NCBI RefSeq assembly: GCF_947507565.1
Contig: NC_089187.1
Location: 2,542,001-2,606,000, forward strand
Direction of reading: 5' to 3'
From: Oscarella lobularis
Lineage: Eukaryota > Porifera > Homoscleromorpha > Homosclerophorida > Oscarellidae
Length of the DNA: 64,000 bases
The notes beneath the pieces are model-generated. The model was not told the origin of the DNA. It was given only the letters and a program-made list of their open reading frames with translations, and did not search any database. Below are positions 33,921 to 45,325 of this stretch, piece after piece; position 1 is the stretch's first letter; every line of letters starts with the position of its first letter. A program made the position numbers and the translations under genes.

Positions 33921-34555
33921 ATAAATAATAATACTGTACTAAAAAATCATAGTATTAGTCGGAGAAAATGTTTACTACATTTGATAATATGAAAGTAAAA
34001 TCCGAGAAGGATTAACGTTGCAAAAGTCCTCCTCCAATGCACGATCCCAGACATGAACAGACAAGCGAAACTCGTATATTTGCCTCGTTCACTTTCTTAT
34101 CTGCGTATAAGTAACAACGGATTGAAATTGAAACTTGGATATCTTATGACTCCCGCTTCTCGTTTTTTTCCTTACGATATACTAAAGAGTTCCGTAAGTT
34201 TTCCCGTTAGCACGGTAAATTGCGTCCAATTTGAAATCTCTCCGAGTCCACACGTTTCAACGCGCGACACCTCTTCGTATCGTACCCCCCGCGATTAGGA
34301 GAGATAACGTTAGCACGAATACAATGAATAGTGAAAAGGTTTAGTATAGACCCCGTAGTTCCCACTTAGGAGCCGCTAGATCGTCCAACGTGCTTCCACC
34401 CCCCTTTTCATTTAATTCCCCGTGATCTCGCACTCGGAGTGCGATAGTCGAGATAGCGGAATCGCTCCTACGCGACGGCTTTCGCAGAATCTAGCAACGT
34501 TGCTATCGAAAGCGAAATAGTAGTCCAATAGGATTTCATAGGTACTACACTGACT
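33921..34555. other. Intergenic
   Basis: Apart from the possible signal-peptide exon near 33985-34054 (minus strand), I see no gene, repeat or RNA. The right end should include the 3' UTR of the ALG10 gene. Confidence 0.3.
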
Positions 34556-35956
34556 CTACCACATGAATCGTTGAAGCTGTTCGGGCTCGTGAGCCCACAC
34601 AAACGGTCTAAATAGAAAAAGACTGAAAACGATTGCGTTCACGACGACATAGAGGAGAAATTCGACCCAGAGAATCGCTCCGAAACTCGATCGTCCTAAA
34701 TGCAATCGTAGCAACATATACGGCACGACGAAGTATCGGAATTCGACGAGACGTTGCGGCACGATGCAGAGAGCCGTACAGAGAAGGAATCCCAGTTGCC
34801 ATAGCAAAGCGCCGACGCGAGATTTGGCTCCGACTTGCTCCTCGTTCGCTCGCACGTGAAGGAGAAGCGCGGCGATGGGATAGACGGGAATCCACGCGTA
34901 TTTCATTAGGCGATTTTGCGCGAAGAATTTTCGCCATATGTAGAAGGTAAAATGACGATTATCGTCGCGCAGATAGGGATGAATGATGGTGTAGTTTTTT
35001 ATGATGAGAAAGAGGACGGAGACGATGAGGGGTATAAGGAGAATGAGTCGTATGCCGAGACGAAGAATTCGTCCAATCGACGTTCTAAGATTTGACGGAT
35101 TCACGAAATGAGGTAAGCCCATTGCGAGAACGAAGACGTAGAAGTAGAGCATCTGCATGAGATGGAACGAGGCCACGTGACTCGTACGATCGCCCACGAC
35201 GATTCCTCCGTTCCAATAGAGAAATATCGCGAAGAGATAGACGACGATTCCGTACGGCAACGCGAACCAAAATACGCGACGTAGCCCCGTAATTGTCGCC
35301 GTTGCCATAGCAATTAAAAAATCGAAATCCGATTTTTTGTCGTCTTTTTGTTTTTTCTCGGCGACGACTTCCGCGTCGCGTAGAACGGCGACGGCGAGCG
35401 AGAATCCCACCCAGATGATATTCGTTTGTCGGCACGTGACTGCGAGCGCGCCGACGAAGGCGCTCGACCAATTGCGTCCCTTTAGGGCGAGCAAATACGT
35501 TAATAGAACGAAAAACGTCGACGCGACGTCCGTGTAGTAAAGAAACGCGTAGAAATAGAAAAGCGGGAAGAAACCCAGTAGAATAACAGCCACGCGATCG
35601 TTGCCATAGAGATACGAATGAATTTTGTATAGGAGATAAAGAGTTGCGATCCAGAAGAGGAGACTATGCAATCGAAGGGAAAGAGTCGTGCAGAGAGGAG
35701 TGGGCGTGGTTCCCAGCATCGCTGCGACGGGTTCGAGTACGACGATCGACGCGACGTACAGTCCCGGAAGTGTCGTCAGCTTGGGATCCCAGTAGGTGAA
35801 GTTGCGCGCGCAGTATCGTTGCGCTTGGGGCACGTGGAAGATTTCGTCCATGTACGGCGTTTGTTGGATCGTCGAGACGGCGACGAAGAGGCCGCACGTC
35901 AGCGCGAGGGATCCGACTAGCAGCGACGACGTTGCTAACGCGAAAGGTGAGCTCAT
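34556..35956 (-). CDS. ALG10: Dol-P-Glc:Glc2Man9GlcNAc2-PP-dolichol alpha-1,2-glucosyltransferase
   Basis: A single uninterrupted frame of 466 residues matches ALG10 in length and motifs. After an N-terminal membrane helix comes the luminal loop MDEIFHVPQAQRYC, the hallmark of the family (acidic residues facing the acceptor), followed by WDPKLTTLPGLY. CRQTNIIWVGF, LPYGIVVYLF, HPYLRDDNRHFTFYIW and VEFRYFVVPY follow in the usual order, with about a dozen hydrophobic helices. It adds the last glucose to the lipid-linked oligosaccharide in the ER lumen, just before transfer to protein. The absence of introns contrasts with its neighbours. The start codon context is clean, and the stop is just inside 34556. 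Confidence 0.95.
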   Translation of the reverse strand: MSSPFALATSSLLVGSLALTCGLFVAVSTIQQTPYMDEIFHVPQAQRYCARNFTYWDPKLTTLPGLYVASIVVLEPVAAMLGTTPTPLCTTLSLRLHSLLFWIATLYLLYKIHSYLYGNDRVAVILLGFFPLFYFYAFLYYTDVASTFFVLLTYLLALKGRNWSSAFVGALAVTCRQTNIIWVGFSLAVAVLRDAEVVAEKKQKDDKKSDFDFLIAMATATITGLRRVFWFALPYGIVVYLFAIFLYWNGGIVVGDRTSHVASFHLMQMLYFYVFVLAMGLPHFVNPSNLRTSIGRILRLGIRLILLIPLIVSVLFLIIKNYTIIHPYLRDDNRHFTFYIWRKFFAQNRLMKYAWIPVYPIAALLLHVRANEEQVGAKSRVGALLWQLGFLLCTALCIVPQRLVEFRYFVVPYMLLRLHLGRSSFGAILWVEFLLYVVVNAIVFSLFLFRPFVWAHEPEQLQRFMW

Positions 35957-36186
35957 TTTCGAGAGGGAAGAGATTCGCTTCGAAGTCGTTATTGTTACGG
36001 CGTTTGTACGAATTTACGATGGGGTCCCCTAACGAGCAAGCAGCAACGTGAAGGAGTTGTCTGCTATTAGTCCTTTACTTAAACAGTTTCGTAGAGCTCG
36101 CGAAGTTTCGAGAAGACTCTGCTATTATTTAAATTCGTGTGCCGTAACTTTCTAGCTAAGGGATTAGCGCGCGCGAATTTAAACCG

Positions 36187-36676
36187 TTGCGAAACTTTGC
36201 AAACCGCATGCTGCGAAAGGAGCCGAATTTCGACGTCGTTCTCCAACGCCAATGCGTTTCTAAGCGTTCCTTTTGCTTTTTAGCGCCAATATGCTGTTCA
36301 GCGACGTTTGAACGTCGCAATCGAGAACGAAACTCGCTGAAAAATGCTTCCGCTTCAAGGCGCAGCGAAGGAGAGCGCATTTTTAAACACGTAAGAGACG
36401 TTTCTTCGTTGGGAGACTGCTCTACCGGTGATTTCGCGTCTTATTATAGGGGGCCCCTTAGGATCAAGTCCACGTGATCATCGATCTCTCCACGGAGTGT
36501 GTCCAACTCGAGCCAGGTATATCTGTTTTATTTCTCCTCTTCAATTGTTTTTCCCCAATCCGCGACGAAACGATTCCCTATCCCAGCGCGTGTCGCGAAG
36601 CCCCCTGTTCCCTCTGTTATTAGATTTTTCTTCGACGCGATCGCGCTGCACGGAGAGCTCTCGGTGGATAAGCTGA
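36187..36676 (+). CDS. Possible small gene, unrecognised
   Basis: An ATG at about 36208 opens a frame (LRKEPNFDVVLQRQC) up to a good donor, AAACAC|GTAAGA, near 36391. A possible exon (36462-36517) reads VHVIIDLSTECVQLEP between an acceptor CCTTAG and a donor GTATAT. A later stretch (36622-36744) is open in two frames. The product matches nothing I know and the frame choice in the last exon is uncertain. It may instead be the 5' leader of a transcript divergent from ALG10. Confidence 0.2.
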
Positions 36677-36744
36677 GGCTCGAAAACGGCGGCTCAGCAA
36701 ACGAAGAGAAGAAACTTTTTTTGCACGTTTTACTGCATGCGTAG

Positions 36745-37070
36745 AGTAGTTGCATGGTTTTTGCTCTTGATCTCCAGGGTATGGAGACAAGAGCACGCAC
36801 TTAGCTTAGGGATCGGCGCGCACGCGACGTGGAAATGGCGTACTATATAGTACGTCATTTTGCGTCGCGTGCCGCTTCCGGTCAAAAAAGTAGGAGAAAA
36901 TATGCTCAAATTTTTATTGGTAATATCCCGTATGTAGAAAATAAAAAATTTAAAAGTCCTCTCTCGTCTCTCCTTCCTCCTCCTCCTCCTCCTCCTCCTT
37001 GGTCTTCCTTGGTTGATCCTGCGCTGCCGCTTGACCTCCTGGCCAAGCGGTGAGACTGAGACTGCAGTCC
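36745..37070. other. Intergenic with CCT microsatellite
   Basis: No gene is recognised. A run of CCT units lies at about 36972-37000, followed by the minisatellite. Confidence 0.4.
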
Positions 37071-37280
37071 CCACAGTGAACTTTAACCCAAGTCCACAGG
37101 GGGTAGGCACATTATCCTCCAGCCTCCAAGGAGCGAGACTTTAACCCAAGTCCCCAGGGGAGAGCACATTAGCCTCCAGCCCACAAGGAGGGAGACTTTA
37201 ACCCAAGTCACCAGGGGGACAGCTGATTAACCTCCGGCTGCCAGGGAGGGAGACTTTAACCCAAGTCCCCAGGGTGATGT
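37071..37280 (+). repeat. Minisatellite, four units of about 58-61 bp
   Basis: Each unit carries ACTTTAACCCAAGTC, then CCAGGGG, then CATTA.CCTCC and AAGGAGGGAG. The core ACTTTAACCCAAGTC begins at about 37079, 37139, 37196 and 37256. The units are imperfect and show no coding frame. Confidence 0.85.
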
Positions 37281-38076
37281 CTTCGTCTACTTCCTCTTCT
37301 TTCTGCATCTAAAAATCGTCGGATTGATCGATTCGTTGGGGAGAGGAGAGAACTAAAATTCAAACTGAAACCAGTGCACTCAAATCTATTGTCTTGTTTA
37401 CCTTGAATTGGCTGAAGAAACACCGTGGAGGAGGAGGGAATTGATCCATGTGCTCATATAGACATCTACAAAAAATGCCAATTTTAGCCAAAATTTGAGG
37501 TGTGAGGTCAATTTGGTACCGCGAGGTCAAAAAGGCAACCAATCCCCATCGTTTTATAAAGAAATCTTAGGAATCGGAGAGGTCACCAAAATAACCAAAA
37601 ACCATGGACTATAGTTCACGGTTGCTCAAAAATCTCAACTCACGGATTTACAATTAAACGCGCTAGATCTACTCTATTTTATTAGTAGAACAACCCTACA
37701 AGGTCAAACAGTTCGTACAGATTGAATTTCACACGAAAAATACTCACTTCCGGTACACTTAATTATATTAGCCACACCCTCTTCAAAAAAGCCAAAATAT
37801 TGGCGTTATAACCAATTTTGAGACGGTGAAGTTAACTACGTACTAAAACCTTATCGTTTCACGTAGAAAATGTGGAGTTTTAAGATATGAGGTTCTTGAC
37901 TAAAACCATGGGCTATATATAGTTCACGGTTTTAGAAAAACGGCACTAACGCAAATCTCCTATCTAACCGTCTCAAACAAGGGATCTGAATTATTTTAGA
38001 CGTTCGGCATCGGCGTACCTACTTTTTCTTACCTTTTCAAACTAAACTTCTATACGGGAACTCGGTCACATGACGC
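37281..38076. other. Intergenic, AT-rich, with a diverged repeat pair
   Basis: No gene is seen. Two stretches (about 37595-37645 and 37902-37960) share AACCATGG(A/G)CTATA and AGTTCACGGTT, pointing to an old dispersed or duplicated repeat. The SWT1 promoter should lie in the last 200 bp; no clear core element stands out. Confidence 0.4.
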
Positions 38077-39186
38077 ATGCAGACCATGGAGAAAGAAGAC
38101 GTTCCAATGGACATCGACGTCGCCTCTTCGGACACGATCCACCAGCAAATCCAATGTATGCGCGAATCCCTAATCGAATCGCCCGTTAGCGCAATGGAAA
38201 AGACTCAAACGAACGCGAAACCATCGAACCTTTGCATCGTTCTCGACACGAACGTCCTTCTCGCTCATCTCAACTTCATAGTCGAATTGCGCGACGGCAC
38301 ACGCGCCGACGCATCGCTCGTCGTTCCGTGGATCGTTCTACAGGAGCTGGACGGCCTCAAACGAAATGATCACGTGGGTGCGCAAGCGCGCAAGGCGATT
38401 CGTTTCCTTCGCGCGTGCGCCGACGCTCGTCACGCGCACGTGTTATTCCAGCGTCCGGACGAAGTCCCGTGTGGGCGCGAAGCGTACGAAATTCAATCAA
38501 ACGACGATCACATCCTCCACTGTTGTATCTACTTCAAGGGAATTCAACCAGACACAATCCTATTCACAAATGACTCAGCATTGGGTCTAAAGGCAATTGT
38601 ATATCATATAAGTACATTTTCTAAGTCGACCATACTAAAAGGCTTGGAGAATTTATCACGTGATCAAAATGATGATGATTACGAAGCGATGGAATGTGAC
38701 GAAGCGCCGCCCTCCCAGAAAAAATCAAAAGCACGTGGTCACGTGCCTACTCCACCCTCCCCTAATAATTTAGAAAGAAAACGGAAAAGTTTGAATCGTA
38801 CACCAAAATCAACAATTCCGTTTTCGAATGCCCTACCTGTTCTTCGCGACGCTTTGAGTTTGTGTATACGCGAGCAAATGAAAACGATATATGATGAGAT
38901 TTGGGAATCGATTGTCGTCATTAAACCGCCGTGGACCCTACGCGATTGCCTTCAATTGCTATCTAGACACTGGGTTGCGGTTTTTCGTTTCAACGTACCT
39001 GAGTTCGTTCGCGAGGCGGCGGAGAGTCTCGCGACTCAGTTAAAGGAAACGGAGAGTCGAGCGCCGAGTGAGAACGAAGTTGGGAAGATTATTGAAACGG
39101 GGATGAAAATTCTGGGCGAATTTCGTAAGGGAAGTCGCGGATCATACAGGGATAAACTTAGCCGACTAATCAGTAAACTAGTTTGA
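38077..39186 (+). CDS. SWT1: SWT1-like PIN-domain RNA endonuclease
   Basis: A single exon encodes 369 residues. The PIN domain (about residues 50-170) has the acidic catalytic set: LCIVLDTNVLL, WIVLQELDGLK, SNDDHILHC and ILFTNDSALGLKA. A C-terminal helical region follows (IYDEIWESIVVIKPPWTLRD, CLQLLSRHW), as found after the PIN domain in SWT1. SWT1 proteins act at the nuclear pore in mRNA surveillance. The vertebrate proteins are much longer (about 900 residues), with a long N-terminal region that is absent here. A short Lys-rich stretch (PPSQKKSKARG) could be a nuclear localisation signal. It ends about 65 bp before the convergent RECK stop codon. Confidence 0.88.
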   Translation: MQTMEKEDVPMDIDVASSDTIHQQIQCMRESLIESPVSAMEKTQTNAKPSNLCIVLDTNVLLAHLNFIVELRDGTRADASLVVPWIVLQELDGLKRNDHVGAQARKAIRFLRACADARHAHVLFQRPDEVPCGREAYEIQSNDDHILHCCIYFKGIQPDTILFTNDSALGLKAIVYHISTFSKSTILKGLENLSRDQNDDDYEAMECDEAPPSQKKSKARGHVPTPPSPNNLERKRKSLNRTPKSTIPFSNALPVLRDALSLCIREQMKTIYDEIWESIVVIKPPWTLRDCLQLLSRHWVAVFRFNVPEFVREAAESLATQLKETESRAPSENEVGKIIETGMKILGEFRKGSRGSYRDKLSRLISKLV

Positions 39187-39251
39187 TATTTCCTACTATA
39201 CATATTCGAATGAATTCATAAAAGACTACGTACCGTTATTTCGCTCCTGTT

Positions 39252-42200
39252 TTAATATAGAAAATATTCGTTCACTGCCAAGGTAAGGATGACGTAAATG
39301 ATTGCGGGCGTCATAGGCGCGCTATTTGATGTTGATTCCGTTGTCGTCACGGAAACGGGGATAGGTGACGGCGACGGGAAAGCGGGATCGGTCACGTGGA
39401 GATTAAGATATGAGAGTGTGGATAGATAGGGGTTTGAGTGTATGAGGGGGCTTTGGGTGGATATGAGGGAGGCGAGACGCTTTGCTTCTTCATTGCAAGC
39501 GTTTATCTAAGGGGGGAAATGTCTTTGGGGGGTGGGCTGGGGTAGGGGGATTTTTTTACCTGATCAGGTGTTGGTGACGTCAGCGTTGTTGTGACGTTGA
39601 GAAGAAGCCGGTTTGTTTCCGTCAATTTTCCTTCGATTTTGCATTGGAGCTAAAAACGAAATACTTGTAGTCCCTAGGGAATCAATGGATTCTTTTCTTA
39701 CCGTTGTTATGAGACGTTCGAGATGGGCTATGACGTTTTGCGTCACATTTTTTCCCACTCTTCGATTGACGACGTTTAAAGCGTCGTGATTGACCCACAG
39801 CATTAGGAGAGCCCCTTGATGACGTAAAGATATTTTATTTATTTTTCTAAAAAAATATCTTTTCCTTTGTACCTTCTTTGGTGGAATTGCTTTGACTGCA
39901 ATTCTGGCGATCGCAAGTCACGTTTCCGTTGAAGCAGCTGCACAGAGCGCACTCGTCGTCAAGGAAACCAACCCCATGTTCTATAGAAAAATAATTATTG
40001 ACTATTAATCGTCTAATATATTAGGCGTACCATATGTCTTTTCATTGTGTTGGCATTGCGTTCCCAAAGGACAAGGCAAACTGACACAATGACTCAAGAG
40101 TCCACTCGGATCGCAGAAGCACAGCTGATGACAAGCAGGATTCTCAGCCAATGGCATCTAAGGAGACCAGGAAGAGGAGAGACTTATATATGAAAAGTCT
40201 CAAAGGAAAGGAAAGTCTCTACGTCAAAATTATGATTATTAATAAAAGAGGAGGGACTTTCTTATATACGTCAAAATTTACCGTAATTAATTAATTAATT
40301 AATTAATTAATCAAATATTTTCTTTTACGTAGAAATCAGTGTACCTTAATCCAATCCTCTTTTCTCACGTAGAAATCTGACATCCGACCTGCCTTGCATC
40401 CTAAGAAACTAAAATTTATTTATTTATTTATTTATTTTCTCTCAATACATGCCTTTGATACATTGAAATTTGAAAGGTGCTTGTGGATTTCTCACCACTT
40501 CACATATTTCTTCACTGAGACAAGGACTCGGTTGACACGGACGTAGAACGGATGCCGACGTCACCACGCCCGTTTCCGTTTCCGTCAACTGATCTTTGAA
40601 TGATCCAAGTCTCAGACACTCGATGACGTCACTTTCAATGGAAATTCGTCCACAGAATTCCGCAGCTGTGAGTTTTTCCGAAGTCCATTCATCGACGCAG
40701 TCATCAAGGAGAGACAAGCAGTCATCACTAAAAAGAATCAAAATAGTTTAGGGGTTTATATAATAAATATTTTTTATCCTACTAGCAAATTCCTAATGAC
40801 TGATAATTAGCGTGACAAGGCTTCAGTTGGAATACGCAAGCAATAGCCTAAAATAAATAAAAATTATATATATTTTATATAGGAGATTGAAATTTTTTTG
40901 CCTTCCACATTTCGTAGTGACAGTTTTTCACGTCGACGGGGATTGTGGCGAGAGGATAAATGATTTTTTGCTCTGTTTCCCAATTGCTTAGTTCGATGCG
41001 CGCTAACATGTCGGCGGATGGAGAACACGCTCGAAATGAGCGAAAAAGTCTAAAAATTCGTTTAATTAAATATTTATGGAATGTGTGGTTTTTCTCTCTC
41101 TCTTGCCTGTGGTTGTTGAAATTGCGACAGAAATTTAAGTCTGTGCAGCCCAACTGGCAAGATTGGGAGACTGCGCATGTCCGAAAAAATACAAAAGGAA
41201 TTTCTTCTGTTTTTTTTTACGATTTACCGTCTTCTATGCAATTCGTGAGTTCCCTTTCCTGTGGATTTGACACGCATGTTGATCGGAAGGCGGACCAACG
41301 CGATTCGCGCTCGGAATCCGACCAAGAATGGACGGAAAAGAGCTAGAAAAGGACGATAACGTTAGTTTGTCGTTTTACGAATACGTCCCTACCTGTATGC
41401 AGTGGTCTTGGCACGTAATAGACTTCCCTTTCGGGCAGCAAAGCAGTTTCGCTCCGTCAACTGGAAAAGAAGCCGTTAAATAGCGTGCGCTAACAATGAA
41501 GAGGATCTTCTTTCTCGTACACGGCAATACGTGCGTTTCGGTCGCCTCCGTTTTCTCTTTCTCCATCGGAGAGATAGGATGCACCTCGCCCGAAAGAAAA
41601 CATCGCCACAAATCGCCCTAAAACGTTTCGTTGCATATTCGTTCGCGTCTTATTTATTTTTCCAGTCATTACACCGGGTGGAGGTCCGCAAGGTCCAATC
41701 AAAGCCCGTATTCGATCATCGTTACTCAATGTCGCATCGCCTTGTATCTAAGCGGGGGGTGATCCGTTCGCAAAACAGTCCAAATGGCCATTAGGGTAAC
41801 AATTATCCTTTATTTACCTGGCGGCACGTTTGGCGGCACGCTTCACTCGTCGCGAATCTGCAACATGACGTCGTTATCGACGCATTTTGCGTCGATTCGA
41901 CTGGCTTTTGCGTCGACTTGACTTGGAAAATCGCCACTTCGGCACACGACCAAAACGCCGCCTTTTATTCGCGTAATATGAGATTAGATGATAGGGGGGT
42001 AGGCGACGACGGAAGTATTTTCGTTACCGTCGAACAATCAGCGAGGCGTTTACGGACGCGTTTCCATCCTTTCGTCGTTCCGTTGTTCGCTACGGGGCGT
42101 CGGATGAGCTGCGAAGAAAGGCGTAGGTGTGGTTCGGTGGGGGGGATTTTTATTTAGAGTTAGTTCTCTTTACTCGCTTGCATTGTTTCTCGCACGTTGA

Positions 42201-42427
42201 CGATTCGGCGATTTTGCAGCACTCGTCGCTCATTGGACGAAGATCTAGAAAGGCGCGCGCACGCGAGAGAGAGTTTACGATTGGACGGCCCGACCGTTTA
42301 GAGTCGGCAAAATGACTGGAAATTAGGTCGTACCGCTCGCTATTGACGTCGTAATGGTGACGAGAGCCAGGATAAGGAGACCACTTGGACGCAACCAAGA
42401 GAACGTGTCGTACTGCGACCGTCCCAT
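39252..42427 (-). CDS. RECK: RECK-like GPI-anchored Cys-rich protein lacking Kazal domains
   Basis: The first exon (ATG at 42427) encodes a signal peptide (LRPSGLLILALVTITTSIAS). Cys-rich CC-type modules follow, one per exon or so: DECCKIAESSTCEKQC, TSCCRFATSEACRQTCRQ and DGAKLLCCPKGKSITCQDHC. Then comes CTDLNFCRNFNNHR, then IPVDVKNCHYEMWK and AIACVFQLKPCHA, matching vertebrate RECK almost residue for residue. After PCQPSPCLSEEICEV come ENPACHQLCFCDP and ECALCSCFNGNVTCDRQNC. The next exon, after only about 55 nt of intron, is already the post-Kazal segment (LWVNHDALNVVNRR), then ACNEEAKRLASLI and a hydrophobic GPI-type tail ending at 39252. Vertebrate RECK inhibits metalloproteases and is a Wnt7 co-receptor. 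The three Kazal modules are absent here. Confidence 0.88.
40280..40440. repeat. AATT and TTTA microsatellites in a RECK intron
   Basis: TTAATTAATTAATTAATTAA at about 40288-40312 and TTATTTATTTATTTATTTAT at about 40416-40437 lie in one intron. Short AT-rich runs of this kind recur in introns across the window (for example 30243-30275, AATA units). Confidence 0.8.
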
Positions 42428-42620
42428 CGTTAGCCGAAACAGAACTGGCTTCCTATTACCGCATCAGTCTGCTTCGCGAGACGAAGAGGATACCGAAGAA
42501 AATGCCCGTAGGCTTTGTGTACATAAACTAACGCACGGCATCTCGGAAAAAAATAAACTTCGATTATGAACGCACTGCGCACGCGTATACATCCGCCCAC
42601 TTCCGGATGTGGTGTACCTG

Positions 42621-45325
42621 TTATGACGATTGAACACTGATAAGGCAGGAACGCATTTCGTCGGCGGTGCTCGTATACAAAAGCCGACATTTGAGCTCCC
42701 GAAGAACGGCGTCGCGAACGGATCGTGTTCGCGCATCATCAACGAGCGCCATTTTGAATAATTCTTCCGATCGCCAGCGCTCCAAAGCCATAATTCCGTC
42801 GGCGTGCCAGAGCCGCAATTCACACGCCAAAATCGCCGACGTCACTTCGACTTGGCGCGCCGACAAACGCCCCTCGACGTCATCGCACGTTGCCCCTCGC
42901 AACACGAGGCGCAGGCGCGGCGAAATTGAGCCGGGAAACACTCCCGCGGCCCCGCTCCCACAAAGCAACCCTCCCATCATCGTCCCTATGCCGTAAACGT
43001 CGGCTTTCGAATACAAATCCGGTAGAAATAAATCGCGATCGGGCGGGGGACCCTCGCGACTATATCTGACGATTTCGGGCGCCCAAGCGCGCGCGTTACC
43101 CGCCATCATTTGCCCGGGTTCGACGAATTGAATGGGCTTCGCCGTCGACTCGAACCCGCTCCGATACAAAAAACGCGCCATACCAAAATCGGCGACGACG
43201 GCACGCCAACCGGATTCATCCAAAAATACATTATCGGCTTTGATATCGCGATGAACGACGCCAAAATGAAGAAGATGATGAACGGCGGACGAGATTTGAG
43301 CTAAGAGCGCGAACGCGTGCGTCTCGGTGAAACCGTACGGCGGAGCGGAATTCGTCACGCGTAGACGATCGGCAAACGCTTGTAGAGTCGTGTCGTATTC
43401 TTTCATGGCCATAAACGTTGTCTTGGTTGCGAGTTCGAGACGAACGTCCATGTGGGGTGGGACGATGTAGGGAAGATAGCGCGTGAATTGGGACGTTGAG
43501 CCGTCGTAGTGATGACGTATTTCGGCGATGTTGGGATGGCGGGGAAGTTGAAGGGGAACGGAGTGTTCGGCGCCGAATTGACCGGCGAGGAAATTGCCCA
43601 GACTCTGACCGGAACCGTGACCTCCACTGTGCATGTTCACTAGATTGATCATTACCTAGAAAGAGGGAAGAACGTTTGTTTTAGTCTTAGGGATTCTATG
43701 TAAAATGAATCAACTTATTTGAGGTCTCTAATGGTCCCCCTACTACTTTAATAAAAAAAGCCTTATCTCCTTCTCATACGGAAGTCCCTAAGTATATAGA
43801 GCGCTAAGGGCGTCTGTGGTTTCTATGCTATGCATTTCTAGAAACCTTTATCCTAGCCCTCAACGTGCCACTTTAATTCTAACAAACTGCCCCCCAATAT
43901 AATCTTACTTTTAATATCATCCTTCCCAGTTGAAAATGTCGTATACGGAAGATTAATGAACAGGCGCCTTCTCGCGATCCATCCGGTCTCTGATTCAAAG
44001 GCTTTGACTCCAATAGTTCATAATCCACGCCCACTTCCCATTCCTTTCCCAATTCCTCCACCGCGTCTCCCTTGACAACGGGCAACATTCCTTTCCCGCA
44101 CATATCCTCAATGTCAAATTTGAAATCAATTCCAGTTAATTGACCAACGTCGACGAGCAAAATTCCCGCCAATTTTTTTGCAACGCTGGACTCCAAAGTC
44201 CCGTCGTCGCCAAGCAACGCTCCAGCAACTTGAGACAATCGCGATTTCTTTATAATGACTTCGTCATCGCCGCCGTGGCCACGCCCCCTTTGTTCCATCT
44301 CAGCTCTAAGGCGCGCTAATTGATCAATAAGTTGACTATTTTTCCGTTCAAGCATGTCGACGTGAGCAATACGTTCCCGCTGGGAATTGAGAGCGTCGTT
44401 TAGAGCTTGATTTTTGTACTCAAGTTGCTCCTTCTCGGCGCATTGACGTCGTAATTCCATTATCTCGTCGACTCCCCCCGTCGTCGTTGCCATGGATACG
44501 TCGTCATAGTGACGTGGGAATCCAGATCCATGGGCGTGCCAATGAGAGAAGGGATCTCGTAGGGGAGTAGCGGATGGGGAATAGGGAGGATAGGGTTGTT
44601 GAGCATAAGGAGGTATTCTCTGTTGTTGGTAATAGGATGATAAGGAGGAAGGTCCCGCTCCCAATGACGGAGAAACGGGAGGAGGTCCTAGAGGAGCTAA
44701 GCAAAGAAATAGTCATAATTAATCTAGTTATTGAAACCCCTAAGGGCCCCCCACCCCTTATGAGATACAGAGACTATTTCTTCAGGTTACGTCACAAGAT
44801 GACGTGTGACGAGAAGTGGAACTTTCTTATGATCTCACCTCGTCGATATCTCGTTGCCAAATGGGCTTTGAGACAGTCGGCGACTTGATAGTGTCCATTT
44901 GATTCGGAATCTTCGATTGCCGTTCGTCCTTCGCCATTTACGAGCGCCACATCGGCGCCGGCGTCCAAAAGAACGCGTACGGCGTCTAATTTGCCTCGAT
45001 AGGCGGCGAGATGGAGTGCCGTGTCGCCGTTTTTGTTCTGAATATTCGCATTGGCGTCTTGGGCGCGCGTGAGAAGTCGGAGGAGATCGTCGAAGCCTTT
45101 ATCCGCGGCGACGTGCAGTGGAGTCGAACCCCAGTTCGTTTGGAGGCTCGTTCGCGCGCCTCTGTTTAAAAGACAACGCGCTATTTCGATGAGACCGCGT
45201 TGGGCGGCGAAATAGAGCGCTGCGCGACCCGACGTGTCCGTTTCGTCGGCGTTTGCGCCCGTGGCGAGAAGGTCGCGCACTCTTTCGACGTTTCGATCCT
45301 TAACCGCTTCGATTAGGGTCGCCAT
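42621..45325 (-). CDS. Ankyrin - coiled coil - PINK1-like protein kinase
   Basis: Three exons (45325-44839, 44696-43909, 43655-42621) join in phase to give 769 residues. Residues 1-160 hold about five ankyrin repeats (for example GRAALYFAAQRGLIEIARCL, GDTALHLAAYRGKLDAVRVL). A Pro/Tyr-rich segment and a coiled coil (about residues 215-290) follow, then a kinase domain. The kinase has ILKVMINLVN (catalytic Lys; compare PINK1 AIKMMWNIS), LPRHPNIAEI, TTFMAMKEYDTTL, VVHRDIKADN, VVADFG and WAPE. Beyond it is a C-terminal extension (LRLWHADGIMALERWRSEEL) like the PINK1 CTE (LWGEHILALKNL). HRD, DFG and APE are intact, so catalysis is plausible. No mitochondrial targeting sequence is visible. An upstream in-frame ATG exists at 45409; 45325 is preferred because the ankyrin domain starts there. 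Ankyrin fusion to a PINK1-type kinase is unusual. Confidence 0.8.

Noticed and set aside
34053-34298. Plus-strand ORF of 81 codons
   Set aside because: No domain, no supporting splice sites, and it overlaps the likely signal-peptide exon of the minus-strand gene.
37071-37280. CRISPR-like spaced repeats
   Set aside because: The whole unit repeats with drift, there are no unique spacers, and the DNA is animal nuclear sequence.
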